From NCBI GenBank assembly GCA_015075745.1, contig JABTTW010000001.1, positions 1,612,001 through 1,676,000 on the forward strand: a stretch of 64,000 nt of DNA. Direction: 5' to 3'. This DNA comes from Planctomycetia bacterium (lineage in GTDB: Bacteria; Planctomycetota; Phycisphaerae; UBA1845; UTPLA1). The translations under genes and the position numbers were made by a program. Below are positions 44,256 to 53,532 of this stretch, one piece after another (the first letter of the stretch is position 1; every line of letters starts with the position of its first letter). Below the pieces are notes generated by a model. That model searched no databases, was not told the origin of the DNA, and worked only from the letters and a program-made list of their open reading frames with translations.

Positions 44256-46226
44256 ATGTCGAGGCAGGACCCAAAGGGGACGATGACTGACGCCGCGCGG
44301 CAGGCGGCGGGCTCTCTCCTTTCCAATCGCAACTTCATCCTCCTCTGGATTGCCTACGGTATTTCAGCCTTCGGAGACCACCTCTCCGAAATGGCCCTGC
44401 TCAGCCTGCAACACGCCCTGGACCCCGGTGTCACCGATGTGACGCGCCGGCAGGCGATCATGCTTTTCGTCTTCATGTTTCCCTTCTTCGCCTTCGGGCC
44501 GGTCTTCGGCATGGTGGCCGATCGCTTGCCGCGGAAGTGGATCATGGTTGCCGCAGATGTCATTCGAGCGGCGATCATCTTCGAGATGCTGGTCATTCTG
44601 ACACGGCTGCATCACTGGATTGAGCCGGGAACGGCCGACGATGCGCCGCTGACCTTGTGGGTGGCCATGCTGCCGCTGCTGCTGCTCGGCATGTTTGCGG
44701 CCATGTTTTCCCCTGCGAGACTTTCACTCCTGCCAACACTGATTCGTCAGGACCAGCTCGTTCGGGCCAACGCGTCGACGGCGGGATTGGGCATGATCGC
44801 GTCGATCGCCTCGGCGCTGGTCGGTGGATGGCTGGTCGAAAACGTCAGCGCCACGGCGAACTTCCGCCTCGACGCGGTCACCTTCATCGCCAGCGGCATG
44901 TGCATTCTGCTGATTCGACCACCGGCCATGCCGCCGACGTCCGACAGCGGTCATGGGCTGGCCTCGCTTTTGAATGGTTTTCGATATGTGGCGCGTCATC
45001 GTCGCGTCGCGGAGATTATCGCGATCTCCGCCATCCTCTGGGCCGGCGCCTCGATCATGCGCAGCGTCATCCCCGCAATGGTGAAGGATGTCTTCGGCGG
45101 CAGCTATGCGGACATCGGAAAGTATCAGGGACTGCTCGGCGGCGGATTGCTTCTCGGCTCGATCATCCTGACGCTGCTCGGCGGCTCGCTGCGCAGTGAC
45201 CTGGCCATCTCCTGGTCGCTCAAGCTTGCCGGCATCAGCGGACTGCTCGTCGCGGCTTCGGTGCAGTTTCGCTGGCATCAGGGATTCTGCGCCGCGGGCA
45301 TCCTGCTCATCGGCGTCTTCGGGGCGGGGATTCAAGTCAGCGTCAACGCCCTGCTGCAGCGCATCACGCCGGACTTCGTGCGCGGCCGTGTCTTCGGCGT
45401 GCACGATCTATGCACCATGAGCGGCCTGCTCCTGGCCACGGGCATTCTTGGCATCCCGGATTGGCCGAACATTGACCGGCACATCGCCTGGATCGCCGGG
45501 CTCACGTCGCTGGGCCTCTTCGCGGCGGGCATGTGGACGACGATGGTGCGACTTCGCCGCGGTCGCTTCGGCCGGGCGATTACATTTGTCACGAATTTCA
45601 ATCAGTTCTATTGTCGATTCTGGGCCCGCGTACAGCGCGACGGCATCTGCACCGTGCCGGCGCAGGGGCCGGTCATCGTCGCCGCGAATCATTGCAGCAG
45701 CCTGGACCCGTTCCTGCTGAGCGCGACGAGCCCCAACAGGTTTGTAGGCTTCATGATTGCCAAGGAGTTCGCGGGATTTCCGTTGTTTCGGAGAATCGTG
45801 GAGCTCATCGAGTGCGTGCCGGTGAATCGCTCGGCCGTGGATGTTTCGTCGATCAAGGCGGCATTGCGGCACCTGGAGTCGGGCCGCTGCCTGGGCATTT
45901 TCCCGCAGGGGCGTATCGTCTTTCCCGGTGAAGCGGTCGACGGGCGAGATGGCGTCGGGATGCTGGCACTTCGGTCCGGCGCGACGGTCGTTCCGGCCTA
46001 CATCTCGGGCGTGCATCAGCGTCCGTTTCCCGGCGGCGAGTACGGCGACTTCTTCAGCCTTGTCGCCCCGCTATTGATCCGACAGCATGCCCGGGTGCGC
46101 TATGGCAAGCCGATCGACCTGTCGCCCTGGAAGGGTCGGGAAAAGGACAAATCCGCTTATGCGGAGGTGTCGCGGGTCATCATGGAACGCATCATCGCAC
46201 TTGCTTCTGATGACCAAGTGGGATGA
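44256..46226 (+). CDS. MFS-type transporter fused to PlsC-like acyltransferase
   Basis: A 656-residue two-part protein. Residues about 20-440 are a 12-TM major facilitator (LLWIAYGISAFGDHLSEMALLS, RLPRKWIMVAADVIRAAIIF), similar to LplT. Residues about 460-656 form a lysophospholipid acyltransferase: VAANHCSSLDPF (H-x4-D motif, about 478-483), FVGFMIAKEFAGFP, and FPQGRI (about 547-552). In bacteria, Aas-type fusions flip and reacylate lysophospholipids in the inner membrane; here the transporter comes first and no acyl-ACP synthetase domain is attached. An alternative in-frame ATG lies at 44283. The gene ends the plus-strand run that began with the GH20-like gene. Confidence 0.85.
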   Translation: MSRQDPKGTMTDAARQAAGSLLSNRNFILLWIAYGISAFGDHLSEMALLSLQHALDPGVTDVTRRQAIMLFVFMFPFFAFGPVFGMVADRLPRKWIMVAADVIRAAIIFEMLVILTRLHHWIEPGTADDAPLTLWVAMLPLLLLGMFAAMFSPARLSLLPTLIRQDQLVRANASTAGLGMIASIASALVGGWLVENVSATANFRLDAVTFIASGMCILLIRPPAMPPTSDSGHGLASLLNGFRYVARHRRVAEIIAISAILWAGASIMRSVIPAMVKDVFGGSYADIGKYQGLLGGGLLLGSIILTLLGGSLRSDLAISWSLKLAGISGLLVAASVQFRWHQGFCAAGILLIGVFGAGIQVSVNALLQRITPDFVRGRVFGVHDLCTMSGLLLATGILGIPDWPNIDRHIAWIAGLTSLGLFAAGMWTTMVRLRRGRFGRAITFVTNFNQFYCRFWARVQRDGICTVPAQGPVIVAANHCSSLDPFLLSATSPNRFVGFMIAKEFAGFPLFRRIVELIECVPVNRSAVDVSSIKAALRHLESGRCLGIFPQGRIVFPGEAVDGRDGVGMLALRSGATVVPAYISGVHQRPFPGGEYGDFFSLVAPLLIRQHARVRYGKPIDLSPWKGREKDKSAYAEVSRVIMERIIALASDDQVG

Positions 46227-46362
46227 CACACGCAAGGAGCGTGCAGCGACACACATTCCCGGGGGAAGCGCCCTTTGAGCGCACCGACGAGCCCACCGGC
46301 CTTGTCAGAAGACGCCGCCCCATAGCCCGCCGACATTCGCCTGCATCCGCGCGCTTGCGATG

Positions 46363-49143
46363 CTACTTACCGCCTGAATCGGCGATAGCTTCTCCGCGGG
46401 CTGTCAATTGCTCCGGCGCAGGCAGGCCCATGTCCTTGATCTGCGACTCGATGAGTTCCTTCTTGCCCACCAGCACGAGCAGAGCCTGATCGAGCGGGAT
46501 AGCCGATGACGCGATGCTGTTGAGGTCGTCAGAATTGATCTTGGTCATCTGGCCGAGGTCATCGCCGATGGTGTCGAAAGGCAGACCGTTCTGCTCGAGC
46601 AGTTCCGCCGTGGCGACAAGGCCGGAGAGGCCCTGGAAAGACTGAACGAGGTCCATGCGGTTCGTCTCTCGTGCCTTTCCGGCCTCCTCGCTGGAGATGT
46701 CTCCGCCGCGAAGCTTCTTGAACTCCGCGAAGAACTCCTTGAGTGCCGCGCCGGTGTGTTCGGCCTGCACGTCGGCGCCCGCGGAGAAGTAACCGGTGGA
46801 CGGGGCCATGTTAAAGCTCGATCGCGCCCCGTAGGTGTAGCCCTTGTCCTCGCGAAGATTCTGATTCAATCGGCTGGTGAAACTGCCGCCGAGAATGGTG
46901 TTGAGCATCTCGAGGCGAACGCGATCCGGCGTGGTGTACTTGGGGCCGGGCATGAAGAAGCGAATCACCGTCTGAACCGCGTCCGGCTTGTCGACGATGA
47001 CCACGCGCATCCTGCGGTCGGTCGGCTCAGGCAGTCCGAGCGTCATGGAAGGCTTGAACGCTCCCTTCGGCATGGTGAGCTTCTTCTCATCCCATTCGCC
47101 GGCGTTGGCGCTCAACTGAGTCCCCGGCTGCCAGGCGGCAAAGTGATTCTCCAGTGACTTGACGACCTCTTCGCGCGTCATGTCACCGGCGACGAAGAAC
47201 CTTGCCCGGGAGGGAACGAACAGCTCCAGACACCGCGAGCGTACGTCATTCACATTAAGCTTGCTAACAGTCTCCACCGTGCCGTCCTGCGGCCGTCCGT
47301 AGGGGTGATCGTCGCCGAAGAAGGCTCGAAGGCCGACCCGCGTCGCCACGACCGCCGCGCGGTCCTCTGTCTGCTTGAGCCCTTCGACGTGCAGGCGCTT
47401 GACGCGATCCCATTCCTTCTCGTTGATCTTCGGCCGCCAGATCGCGTCGGCGAAGAGCGAAAGCGCGTCGTCGATGTTCTCCTTGAGCCCGGTGAGATTG
47501 AGGATCACGAATTCCTGTCCCGCGGAGACGGTCATGCGCGCACCGAGCCGGTCCATGGCATCTGCGAATTGCAGCGCATCCAGATTGCCGGTCCCCTCGT
47601 CGAGCATGCTCGCGGTGAGATAGGTGAGTCCCGCTTGTTGGGGCTTGTCCTCCGCCGCGCCGCCTCGCATCATCACGGAGACATGCACGAGCGGCAGCTC
47701 GGGCCGGTGCCAGAAATTGACGGCGATACCGCCCGCCCGAAAGTGCTCGGGCGGCTGCGGTGTAAACGGCTTGTCCACGGAATCAGTGGGCTGCGTGTCA
47801 CGCGCCGTAATCAGATCGGTCGCCGATTTCTCCGGGAGCACCCACATGATGAGCCGACCCGTGGGCGTCAGCACCTTCTTCGCCCAATCCCGGACGATCC
47901 CGGGCGACGGCATGCGATATCGGGCGAGATCGATTTTTAACCCGTCCGGCGTGCCGAGGTGGAATTGATACTCATTCAGCTGATCGGCGCGGGCCAACAG
48001 CGATTCGAGCCGCGAGATGGTGGAGAATTCGTGCGAAGTCTTCTGTCGCTCGAGTTCGTCCTTCGTCGGGCCTTCCTTGACGAACGTCGCGAGGACCTCA
48101 TCCGTCAATTCTTCGATGCGTTCTCGCGAGGCATCCGGCTGCGCCGTCACTTCCACCTGAAAAAGCGAGCCGAGGTGACTCGAATACTGGTTCGCCGACA
48201 CGTCGGTCGCGAGCTTCTCTTCATAGACAAGCTTCTTGTACAGCCGGCTGTTCTTGCCGTCGCCGAGCACGCCCGCCGCAAGGTCCATCTCGGCGTCACC
48301 CTCGGCGAAGTTCGCCGGGCTGTGATAGGCGAAGGTGAGCCGGGGAAATTGCACGTTGTCGGTATAGGTCACGCGGCGAACTTCGTTGAGGCTGACCGGT
48401 TCGGCCCGCTTGTGCGGCGGCTCGCCCCCGCGCGGCAGCGTGCCGAAGAGCTTCTCGACCAGCGGCTTAATCTGGGCCGGATCGAAATCGCCCGCGACGA
48501 CGAGGCAGGCGTTGTTCGGCACGTAGTACCTGGCGAAGAAGTCTTTGACGTCCTGGAGCGTGGCGGCCTCCAGGTCTTCGTGTGAACCGATGACGGTGTG
48601 GTGATAGGGATGGTCCGGCGGATACATCAATTCGCCGATCTTCAGGTCTGCCCGGCCGTAGGGCTGCATCTCGCTGGTCTGCCGGCGTTCGTTGCGGACG
48701 ACTTCGCGCTGTTTGTCGACCTTCTCCTGCGTCATCTCCTTGCCGAGGTCTTCGAGCCGATCGGCGTCGAGCCACAGCAGCGTTGGAAGCAGGTTCGATG
48801 GACCGAATGAGAAATAATTCGTCCGATCCTCCGAGGTCGATGCATTATTGAAACCGCCGCCGCGCTCCATGATCACGTCGAACGAGTTGCCCGCCACGCG
48901 CCGCGTGCCCATGAACATGAGATGCTCGAAGAGATGAGCGAACCCGCTGTGGCCCGGCTCCTCGTCCTTGGAACCGACGTAAAACCAGGTGTTGATGCAG
49001 GCGACCGGCAGGCTGTGATCCTCGTGGAGGATGACGGTCATGCCGTTGGAAAGCTGGTATCGTTCGAACGTCACATTCTGGGCCCTCGCCTCGGAGGCTG
49101 CGACCAGGATCAAGGCTGTGGCTGCGTGGGCGATCAATTTCAT
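46363..49143 (-). CDS. M16 family zinc metallopeptidase, exported
   Basis: A 926-residue pitrilysin-like enzyme with a signal peptide (about 1-21). The inverted zinc motif HLFEH lies at 70-74 with the third ligand Glu at about 150 in VVRNERRQT. The C-terminal half repeats the M16 fold without HxxEH, as expected for the two-half M16 architecture (LPLVHVSVMMRGGAAEDKPQQ, TSRLNQNLREDKGYTYGARS). It is likely to act on peptides in the periplasm or outside. Upstream only about 90 bases separate its ATG from an inserted IS element. Confidence 0.9.
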   Translation of the reverse strand: MKLIAHAATALILVAASEARAQNVTFERYQLSNGMTVILHEDHSLPVACINTWFYVGSKDEEPGHSGFAHLFEHLMFMGTRRVAGNSFDVIMERGGGFNNASTSEDRTNYFSFGPSNLLPTLLWLDADRLEDLGKEMTQEKVDKQREVVRNERRQTSEMQPYGRADLKIGELMYPPDHPYHHTVIGSHEDLEAATLQDVKDFFARYYVPNNACLVVAGDFDPAQIKPLVEKLFGTLPRGGEPPHKRAEPVSLNEVRRVTYTDNVQFPRLTFAYHSPANFAEGDAEMDLAAGVLGDGKNSRLYKKLVYEEKLATDVSANQYSSHLGSLFQVEVTAQPDASRERIEELTDEVLATFVKEGPTKDELERQKTSHEFSTISRLESLLARADQLNEYQFHLGTPDGLKIDLARYRMPSPGIVRDWAKKVLTPTGRLIMWVLPEKSATDLITARDTQPTDSVDKPFTPQPPEHFRAGGIAVNFWHRPELPLVHVSVMMRGGAAEDKPQQAGLTYLTASMLDEGTGNLDALQFADAMDRLGARMTVSAGQEFVILNLTGLKENIDDALSLFADAIWRPKINEKEWDRVKRLHVEGLKQTEDRAAVVATRVGLRAFFGDDHPYGRPQDGTVETVSKLNVNDVRSRCLELFVPSRARFFVAGDMTREEVVKSLENHFAAWQPGTQLSANAGEWDEKKLTMPKGAFKPSMTLGLPEPTDRRMRVVIVDKPDAVQTVIRFFMPGPKYTTPDRVRLEMLNTILGGSFTSRLNQNLREDKGYTYGARSSFNMAPSTGYFSAGADVQAEHTGAALKEFFAEFKKLRGGDISSEEAGKARETNRMDLVQSFQGLSGLVATAELLEQNGLPFDTIGDDLGQMTKINSDDLNSIASSAIPLDQALLVLVGKKELIESQIKDMGLPAPEQLTARGEAIADSGGK

Positions 49144-49232
49144 GTTAGTGCCTCGGAAGCGATGGGGTCTTTTGTGCGTCTGGCATGGTTACTTTCACTG
49201 CGGAAATGATAATCCAGGCGGCCTCAGTGGTC

Positions 49233-50829
49233 TAACCCGCATATTTCATCAGTGATCTTCGAATGGTGATGGACGGAGTTTTTCGGCTTTGTGCGTGAGC
49301 GGAGGGACGAAGGTGGAGGTTGGAGCGCGCAGGGCCCCCTTACCCCCAAGCGGTGATCAGGTTGTTTTTCGGGTCATGATGGGGCGGGCGGGATCAGGCG
49401 GAGTCGTGGAACCAGGGATCGCCACAGGTCCTGCAGGGGGCAGCTGCTCGACAGTCGCAGTACGACGCGGCGCACGGAGACGACCACCCGCGCGGCGACC
49501 TTGAGGAGTTTCAGGCGAATGGTGTTCACCTGGGCCTCGGCCAGTTCGGTGCCGGCCAGGGCCGTGCGGCGCAGCGTTTCCACCAGGACGTAGGCCGCCG
49601 AGGACAACAGCAGCCGGAACTGATTGGCCAGGAAGGCGTGGCAACTGGTGCGATCGGCGAAGAGCCCGAGCTGCTGCTCCTTGATGCGGTTCTCCATGTC
49701 GCCGCGGGCCGTGTACAGACCGTCGTAGATATCGTTCGGCGTGCGGTCGGTCAGGTTGGTCACCACGAATCGAACGTTGGGCCCCTGAACCAGCCGCTCG
49801 GCCTTGACGATCACGCGGCGCGGGCGATCCCAGGTCTGCGCCGCGTACTCGATCTCGTGGAAGTTCCGCACCTTCTGCTGCGTGGTGGCGAACTGGGCCT
49901 CGGCCGCCTGCATGAAGGACTCGGCCGCTTTCTCCAGGACGGTGTTGCGGGCCAGGCCCAGCACGTACTTGACGCCGTGCCGGTCGCACCATTTCATCAT
50001 TCGCCGGCGGCAGAAGCCGGAATCCCCGCGGACGATGATCCGCACCCCGGGCCACGCCTGTCGCAAGCGCTGCACCAGCAGCTTCAGGATGGGCCAGGCG
50101 TGATGGGCCCCGTCGATGTTGCTGGGCCGCAGGTAGGAGACCAGCAGCCGCGAGCCGCAGAACACATACAGCGGTAGGAAGCAGTGGTGGTCGTAATAGC
50201 CGTGGAAGAAGCGGCCTTCCTGGTTGCCGTGGATCGGATCGTCGGTCGCGTCGAAGTCGAGGATCAATTCCTCCGGCGGCGATTCATAGGACGCGATGAA
50301 CTGCTCCACCAGCACACGCGACATTCGTGCCAGGTCGCCGCGCGTGACGCGGTTCTCCAGCCGGCACAAGGTCGGACTGCTGGCCAGCGGCTCATCCGCG
50401 CTCGGCGGCCGCCCGGTCAGGACCGCCAGCACGGGATCGCTCCGCAGGGCTTGATGGTCGTTGAGATCTTCGTAGCCCATCGCAATGGCAAAGATGCGCT
50501 GGGCCAGCATGACCCGCTGGTCATGTTGAATTCGGGCCGGATCACGCGGGTCGTTGATGACCCCGGCCAGTTGATCGACCAGGCCCAGACGCCGCTCGAC
50601 CTCCCGAAGCAGCAGACCCCCGGCGTCTGAGGTGAGCGTTCCGCCTGTGAAATCGGCCACGATTTTCTTGCGGCCGAGACTGGAAAAGAACATCGGTTTG
50701 CTGTTACAGTCTGTCACGAAAAAGCCTCCCTGCCTATGGACCGGAATGTTCTTACGAAACCCCAGTCTACAAGGCTTCGAGGCTTTTTCTATTCCTATTC
50801 AACGCCGACCTGATGAAATATTCGGGCTA
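49233..50829 (-). mobile_element. IS1380-family insertion sequence
   Basis: About 1.6 kb containing one transposase. Imperfect terminal inverted repeats: left 49233-49252 and the reverse complement of right 50810-50829 agree at 18 of 20 positions (core ATATTTCATCAG). The ends fit the usual IS1380 size. I could not find a clear target-site duplication in the flanks, so the insertion may be old or the edges slightly off. Inside, near the transposase start, there is a perfect 11-base inverted repeat GAAAAAGCCTC (50718-50728) / GAGGCTTTTTC (50779-50789). Confidence 0.78.
49374..50717 (-). CDS. IS1380-family DDE transposase
   Basis: A 447-residue transposase that appears complete. Signatures: FTGGTLTSDAGGLLLREVER near the start, LDFDATDDPIHG (first catalytic Asp region), YVFCGSRLLVSYLRPSN, IIVRGDSGFCRR (second Asp), and YTARGDMENRIKEQQLGLF with the final Glu region. 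It cuts and pastes its own element. Nothing suggests truncation or frameshift. Transcription runs toward the M16 peptidase gene and could read through into it. Confidence 0.93.
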   Translation of the reverse strand: MTDCNSKPMFFSSLGRKKIVADFTGGTLTSDAGGLLLREVERRLGLVDQLAGVINDPRDPARIQHDQRVMLAQRIFAIAMGYEDLNDHQALRSDPVLAVLTGRPPSADEPLASSPTLCRLENRVTRGDLARMSRVLVEQFIASYESPPEELILDFDATDDPIHGNQEGRFFHGYYDHHCFLPLYVFCGSRLLVSYLRPSNIDGAHHAWPILKLLVQRLRQAWPGVRIIVRGDSGFCRRRMMKWCDRHGVKYVLGLARNTVLEKAAESFMQAAEAQFATTQQKVRNFHEIEYAAQTWDRPRRVIVKAERLVQGPNVRFVVTNLTDRTPNDIYDGLYTARGDMENRIKEQQLGLFADRTSCHAFLANQFRLLLSSAAYVLVETLRRTALAGTELAEAQVNTIRLKLLKVAARVVVSVRRVVLRLSSSCPLQDLWRSLVPRLRLIPPAPS

Positions 50830-51004
50830 AGAACGCCACGGGTCGGACTTATCCAATCCTGCACGATTCGGTGGAAATCTGCGGCCCACGCCGCGATGGC
50901 CCGGCCGTACCGCGCCAGTGATGCGACCGCCCCGATCCGCCCTGCCGCAGAACCGGCGGAATGCGAAACTGACGAAGAGAGTTTAGGTAGATCGCCGGGG
51001 AGTC

Positions 51005-51589
51005 TTAGCTCTTGCGCTGGCGGTAGAGATTCTTGTCCACGACGGCTGACATCGCGGCGGTGTCGAGCTTGCCGCCGAGAAAGGCGTTGATCGCGGCGAC
51101 GTGCGGGATGGAATTCTTCAGCATGGCGTTGTAGTCCACCTCCAGCAGTTGGAAGCACGGCTGCTGGTCCACCCACTTGAGCACCTGATCGACGTGCTTG
51201 TTCAGCAGGTTCGCCATGTCCTCATCGCTGGGACCGCCGTCCTTCACGGTCCCGCGGCGCTTCATCATCTCTTTCTGCGAGGCGAGGATTTCCGGCATCG
51301 CCCTGCGCATGAACAGGACGTTGTAGCGGTAGCCCTCGGTCGGCAGGTCGAGCAGGAGCTGCGAGATCATCTTTACGACCTTGCCGCAGGCCTCCGGCAG
51401 CCAGGACTTGTCTTCCTTGATCTTCTTGACCCGCTCGAACTCGTAGTAGCCCTTGGGGTTGTCCTCGTCAGCGCTGCGGATGCCGTCCTGGACGGGCGGA
51501 ATGCCGCCGGCGTCCAGCATGCTCATCATCATGGAGGTGCCGGACCTGGGTAGTCCGGAGACGATCGTGATCGCGTCGGTCGTGCTCAT
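51005..51589 (-). CDS. Sulfotransferase-like P-loop protein
   Basis: A 194-residue protein with VSGLPRSGTSMMMSML (12-19 holds the 5'-phosphosulfate-binding G-x-P-R-S-G-T-S loop of PAPS sulfotransferases). NPKGYYEFERVKKI and LEVDYNAMLKN match the same family of small sulfotransferase-like proteins. The 3'-phosphate-binding region is not evident and the protein is shorter than typical sulfotransferases (about 250-300). The substrate is unknown. The right edge of the IS element lies 175 bases beyond its stop. Confidence 0.78.
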   Translation of the reverse strand: MSTTDAITIVSGLPRSGTSMMMSMLDAGGIPPVQDGIRSADEDNPKGYYEFERVKKIKEDKSWLPEACGKVVKMISQLLLDLPTEGYRYNVLFMRRAMPEILASQKEMMKRRGTVKDGGPSDEDMANLLNKHVDQVLKWVDQQPCFQLLEVDYNAMLKNSIPHVAAINAFLGGKLDTAAMSAVVDKNLYRQRKS

Positions 51590-51834
51590 ATCGAGTCATG
51601 CTCCCAATCGGGCGGGTGTCGCGGAGCCGTTCCGCTTGTTGTCTGACACCATGATATCAGCCAATGCGGCATGCGGCAAAAGCCCCAGCGCCGCGGACAT
51701 GGGTAAAAAAGAAACCGACGCCCTCGGGATCATCCCAGACAAGGCGTCGGCTGATTGGCCCGTTGTCCATCGGCCGGCGTCGGCGTGTTTGGAGCGCCGC
51801 GCCCGCTCGACGGACGAATACGGTTCGTCGCGAT

Positions 51835-52266
51835 TTACCAGGCGACGTAGCTGCTGCGGCGAGCGTTGGTCCGGCTCTTCGTTGAGCGGCGGGCGCTCGA
51901 GCGGCTCTTGCTGTTGCGGCGAGCGTAGCTGCGCTTGGCATAGCTCTTCTTGGCGTAGCTCTTCTTGCCGTACTTGCGGGTGTTCTTCCGGCGGCTGGTC
52001 ATGCTGGTCTTGGTCGCGCTCTTGAAGCCGGCCGTGGTGAAGTTCCGCGTGATCCAGGTGCAGGCGCCGAAGCCAAAGCTCTTCCACATCTTGCTGCAAG
52101 CCTTCAGATCGTTGACGATCTGGGCGGCTTCGCTCTTCAGGAAGCTCTTCTCGACCGGATTCTTCGAAGCGGCAAAGCGTCGCTTGAAGCGGTTGAACTG
52201 GCTCTGCTTCCGGGTGATCTGAGCTTTGAACCCGGCCTTGCTGAAGTTTTTCGTCTTAAAAGTCAT
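51835..52266 (-). CDS. Small, extremely basic low-complexity protein
   Basis: A 143-residue protein started at ATG 52266 (GAGG nine bases upstream), rather than an in-frame ATG 39 bases earlier. The N-terminal 90 residues are basic and likely helical (MTFKTKNFSKAGFKAQI; NRFKRRFAASKNPVEKSF). The C-terminal 55 or so residues are tandem KKSYAKRSYARR-type and SKSRSSARRSTKS repeats ending YVAW. Composition resembles histone H1-like or nucleoid/RNA-binding proteins, which is inference from charge only. The gene has a hairpin in its leader and stands alone on its strand between the amidase and sulfotransferase-like genes. Confidence 0.65.
   Translation of the reverse strand: MTFKTKNFSKAGFKAQITRKQSQFNRFKRRFAASKNPVEKSFLKSEAAQIVNDLKACSKMWKSFGFGACTWITRNFTTAGFKSATKTSMTSRRKNTRKYGKKSYAKKSYAKRSYARRNSKSRSSARRSTKSRTNARRSSYVAW
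51850..51990 (-). repeat. Lys/Arg-Ser-Tyr coding tandem repeat
   Basis: Repeated near-15-base units coding (K/R)(K/R)SYA(K/R) and then SKSRSSAR-type units. The DNA repeats are visible as recurring CTTCTTGGCGTAGCT-like blocks on the plus strand. Such tracts can expand or contract by slippage. Confidence 0.55.
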
Positions 52267-52295
52267 ACCAATGTCCCTCGAGAGGCACTTTTTTT

Positions 52296-52312
52296 CCCGG
52301 TCCATTACCGGG
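52296..52312 (-). promoter_or_regulatory. Leader hairpin upstream of the basic-protein gene
   Basis: CCCGGT and ACCGGG form a perfect six-base stem with a five-base loop, about 30 bases upstream of the ATG at 52266, followed (minus strand) by a run of seven A residues. With no T tail it is not a terminator in either direction. It could shape the leader near the ribosome-binding site; role unknown. Confidence 0.3.
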
Positions 52313-52496
52313 GCTTGGCCTTCTCGTCGGCAGCTTCGGCGGGGCAGTTAAGCTATGTCGCCGGTCGGTCCAATTTTTTCTCAAGCATGCCGCCCGATTA
52401 AACGCCCTCCGCCAATTCCAACGACGGATGTAACTAGTGCATTTCAATCGACTTACGAGATGTATATTGGAAGAAACAGGCCGCCGCCGCACGGTC

Positions 52497-53468
52497 TCAC
52501 TTCGCTCGCATTTGACGGAATAATCGCGCCCAATTCATGGCCGGACCGGGGTCTATTTTGTCCTCAGTGACGTGATAGTGACCCAGTATGCCCCTGAACT
52601 TCGCAAGTTCATCGGGCGACAAGACGCCCTTCCGCACTTCGCCGTTCGCCGCGCGCGGCGCATCGGGCAAGATGCGCGGTAGCGCGCGACAAAGTGCTGC
52701 GCTCAATTTCGCAAGCGAGTCGTATTGGGCGTCGGTCAGGTCGTACTGATAAAGATCGCGATCGTGAATGCGCCCGGCGACGAGCTCGCGCCGTGATGGA
52801 CGGGCCACAAACCCACGCGTGCGAATGCCGGTCGAACCGTTCACCTCGTTCGGCTGAAAGACCGGCCAGCCTCCCGCGTCGGGCTTATACCACTTGTCGA
52901 ATTCGGCCTCGTCCTCATAGGCCCCCATGTTGGCGATCTCGACGCCGACACTGCGATCGTTCGCCGGTCCGCTGTGTCGGGCGCGCTCCTTCACGTCCAG
53001 CGTCTGGTAGATGGTTCCGTCCACGTCGAGCAGAAAGTGCGAGCTGAGCCCGCGCATGTCGTGCAGGACCTTGAAACAGACCCGGGACGTGCCGCACACG
53101 TCGTAGTGCAGGACGAACAGATCGATCTGCTGCTGCAACAGCGGCAGCGTCCATCCCTCGCTCCACACGCGCTGAGCCACCGAGGCGGGCAGGTTCCCCC
53201 GGAAAGTGTCGTACCGCGCGGGGGACGACCGGCGGCGGGACTCGGTCGGCATCATGCGGTCGGGCGTAAAGCGACACTCGACGCGATAGGCGTCGTAGCC
53301 CCCGGGGTCAGTCCACAGGACGACGGGTGCGCCGGTGTGGAAGAATTGGCCGCACACCACGATTTCATCACCGGTTCGCGCGACCGGCTCTTCGGCCGCA
53401 CGCCTGGCGCATGCCCCGATGGCGATCGAGATCGAAAGAGTCGAGAGGGTAACGACCGAGGCGCGCAA
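52497..53468 (-). CDS. N-acetylmuramoyl-L-alanine amidase (Amidase_2), lipoprotein
   Basis: A 323-residue protein with a lipobox ending IGAC (Cys20), so it is probably a membrane-anchored lipoprotein. The amidase fold has a zinc-ligand pattern: LHYDVCGTS (His), ERARHSGPANDRSVGVEIAN (second His, Glu-containing strand) and a C-terminal GHYHVTEDKIDPGPAMNW in which the third His and Asp lie. The family cleaves the amide between MurNAc and L-Ala in peptidoglycan. It is the last gene after the TDO gene on the same strand, 64 bases beyond it. Confidence 0.85.
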   Translation of the reverse strand: MRASVVTLSTLSISIAIGACARRAAEEPVARTGDEIVVCGQFFHTGAPVVLWTDPGGYDAYRVECRFTPDRMMPTESRRRSSPARYDTFRGNLPASVAQRVWSEGWTLPLLQQQIDLFVLHYDVCGTSRVCFKVLHDMRGLSSHFLLDVDGTIYQTLDVKERARHSGPANDRSVGVEIANMGAYEDEAEFDKWYKPDAGGWPVFQPNEVNGSTGIRTRGFVARPSRRELVAGRIHDRDLYQYDLTDAQYDSLAKLSAALCRALPRILPDAPRAANGEVRKGVLSPDELAKFRGILGHYHVTEDKIDPGPAMNWARLFRQMRAK

Positions 53469-53532
53469 TTTTCATTCCTCGTGGATGCCCTCTTGCATGG
53501 GGGCACCGGGGCAACAGTCCCGAGTCCATGCA

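Noticed and set aside
49233-50829. Target-site duplication around the IS1380 element
   Set aside because: No direct repeat of four or more bases is evident when the boundaries are shifted by a few bases, so none is claimed.
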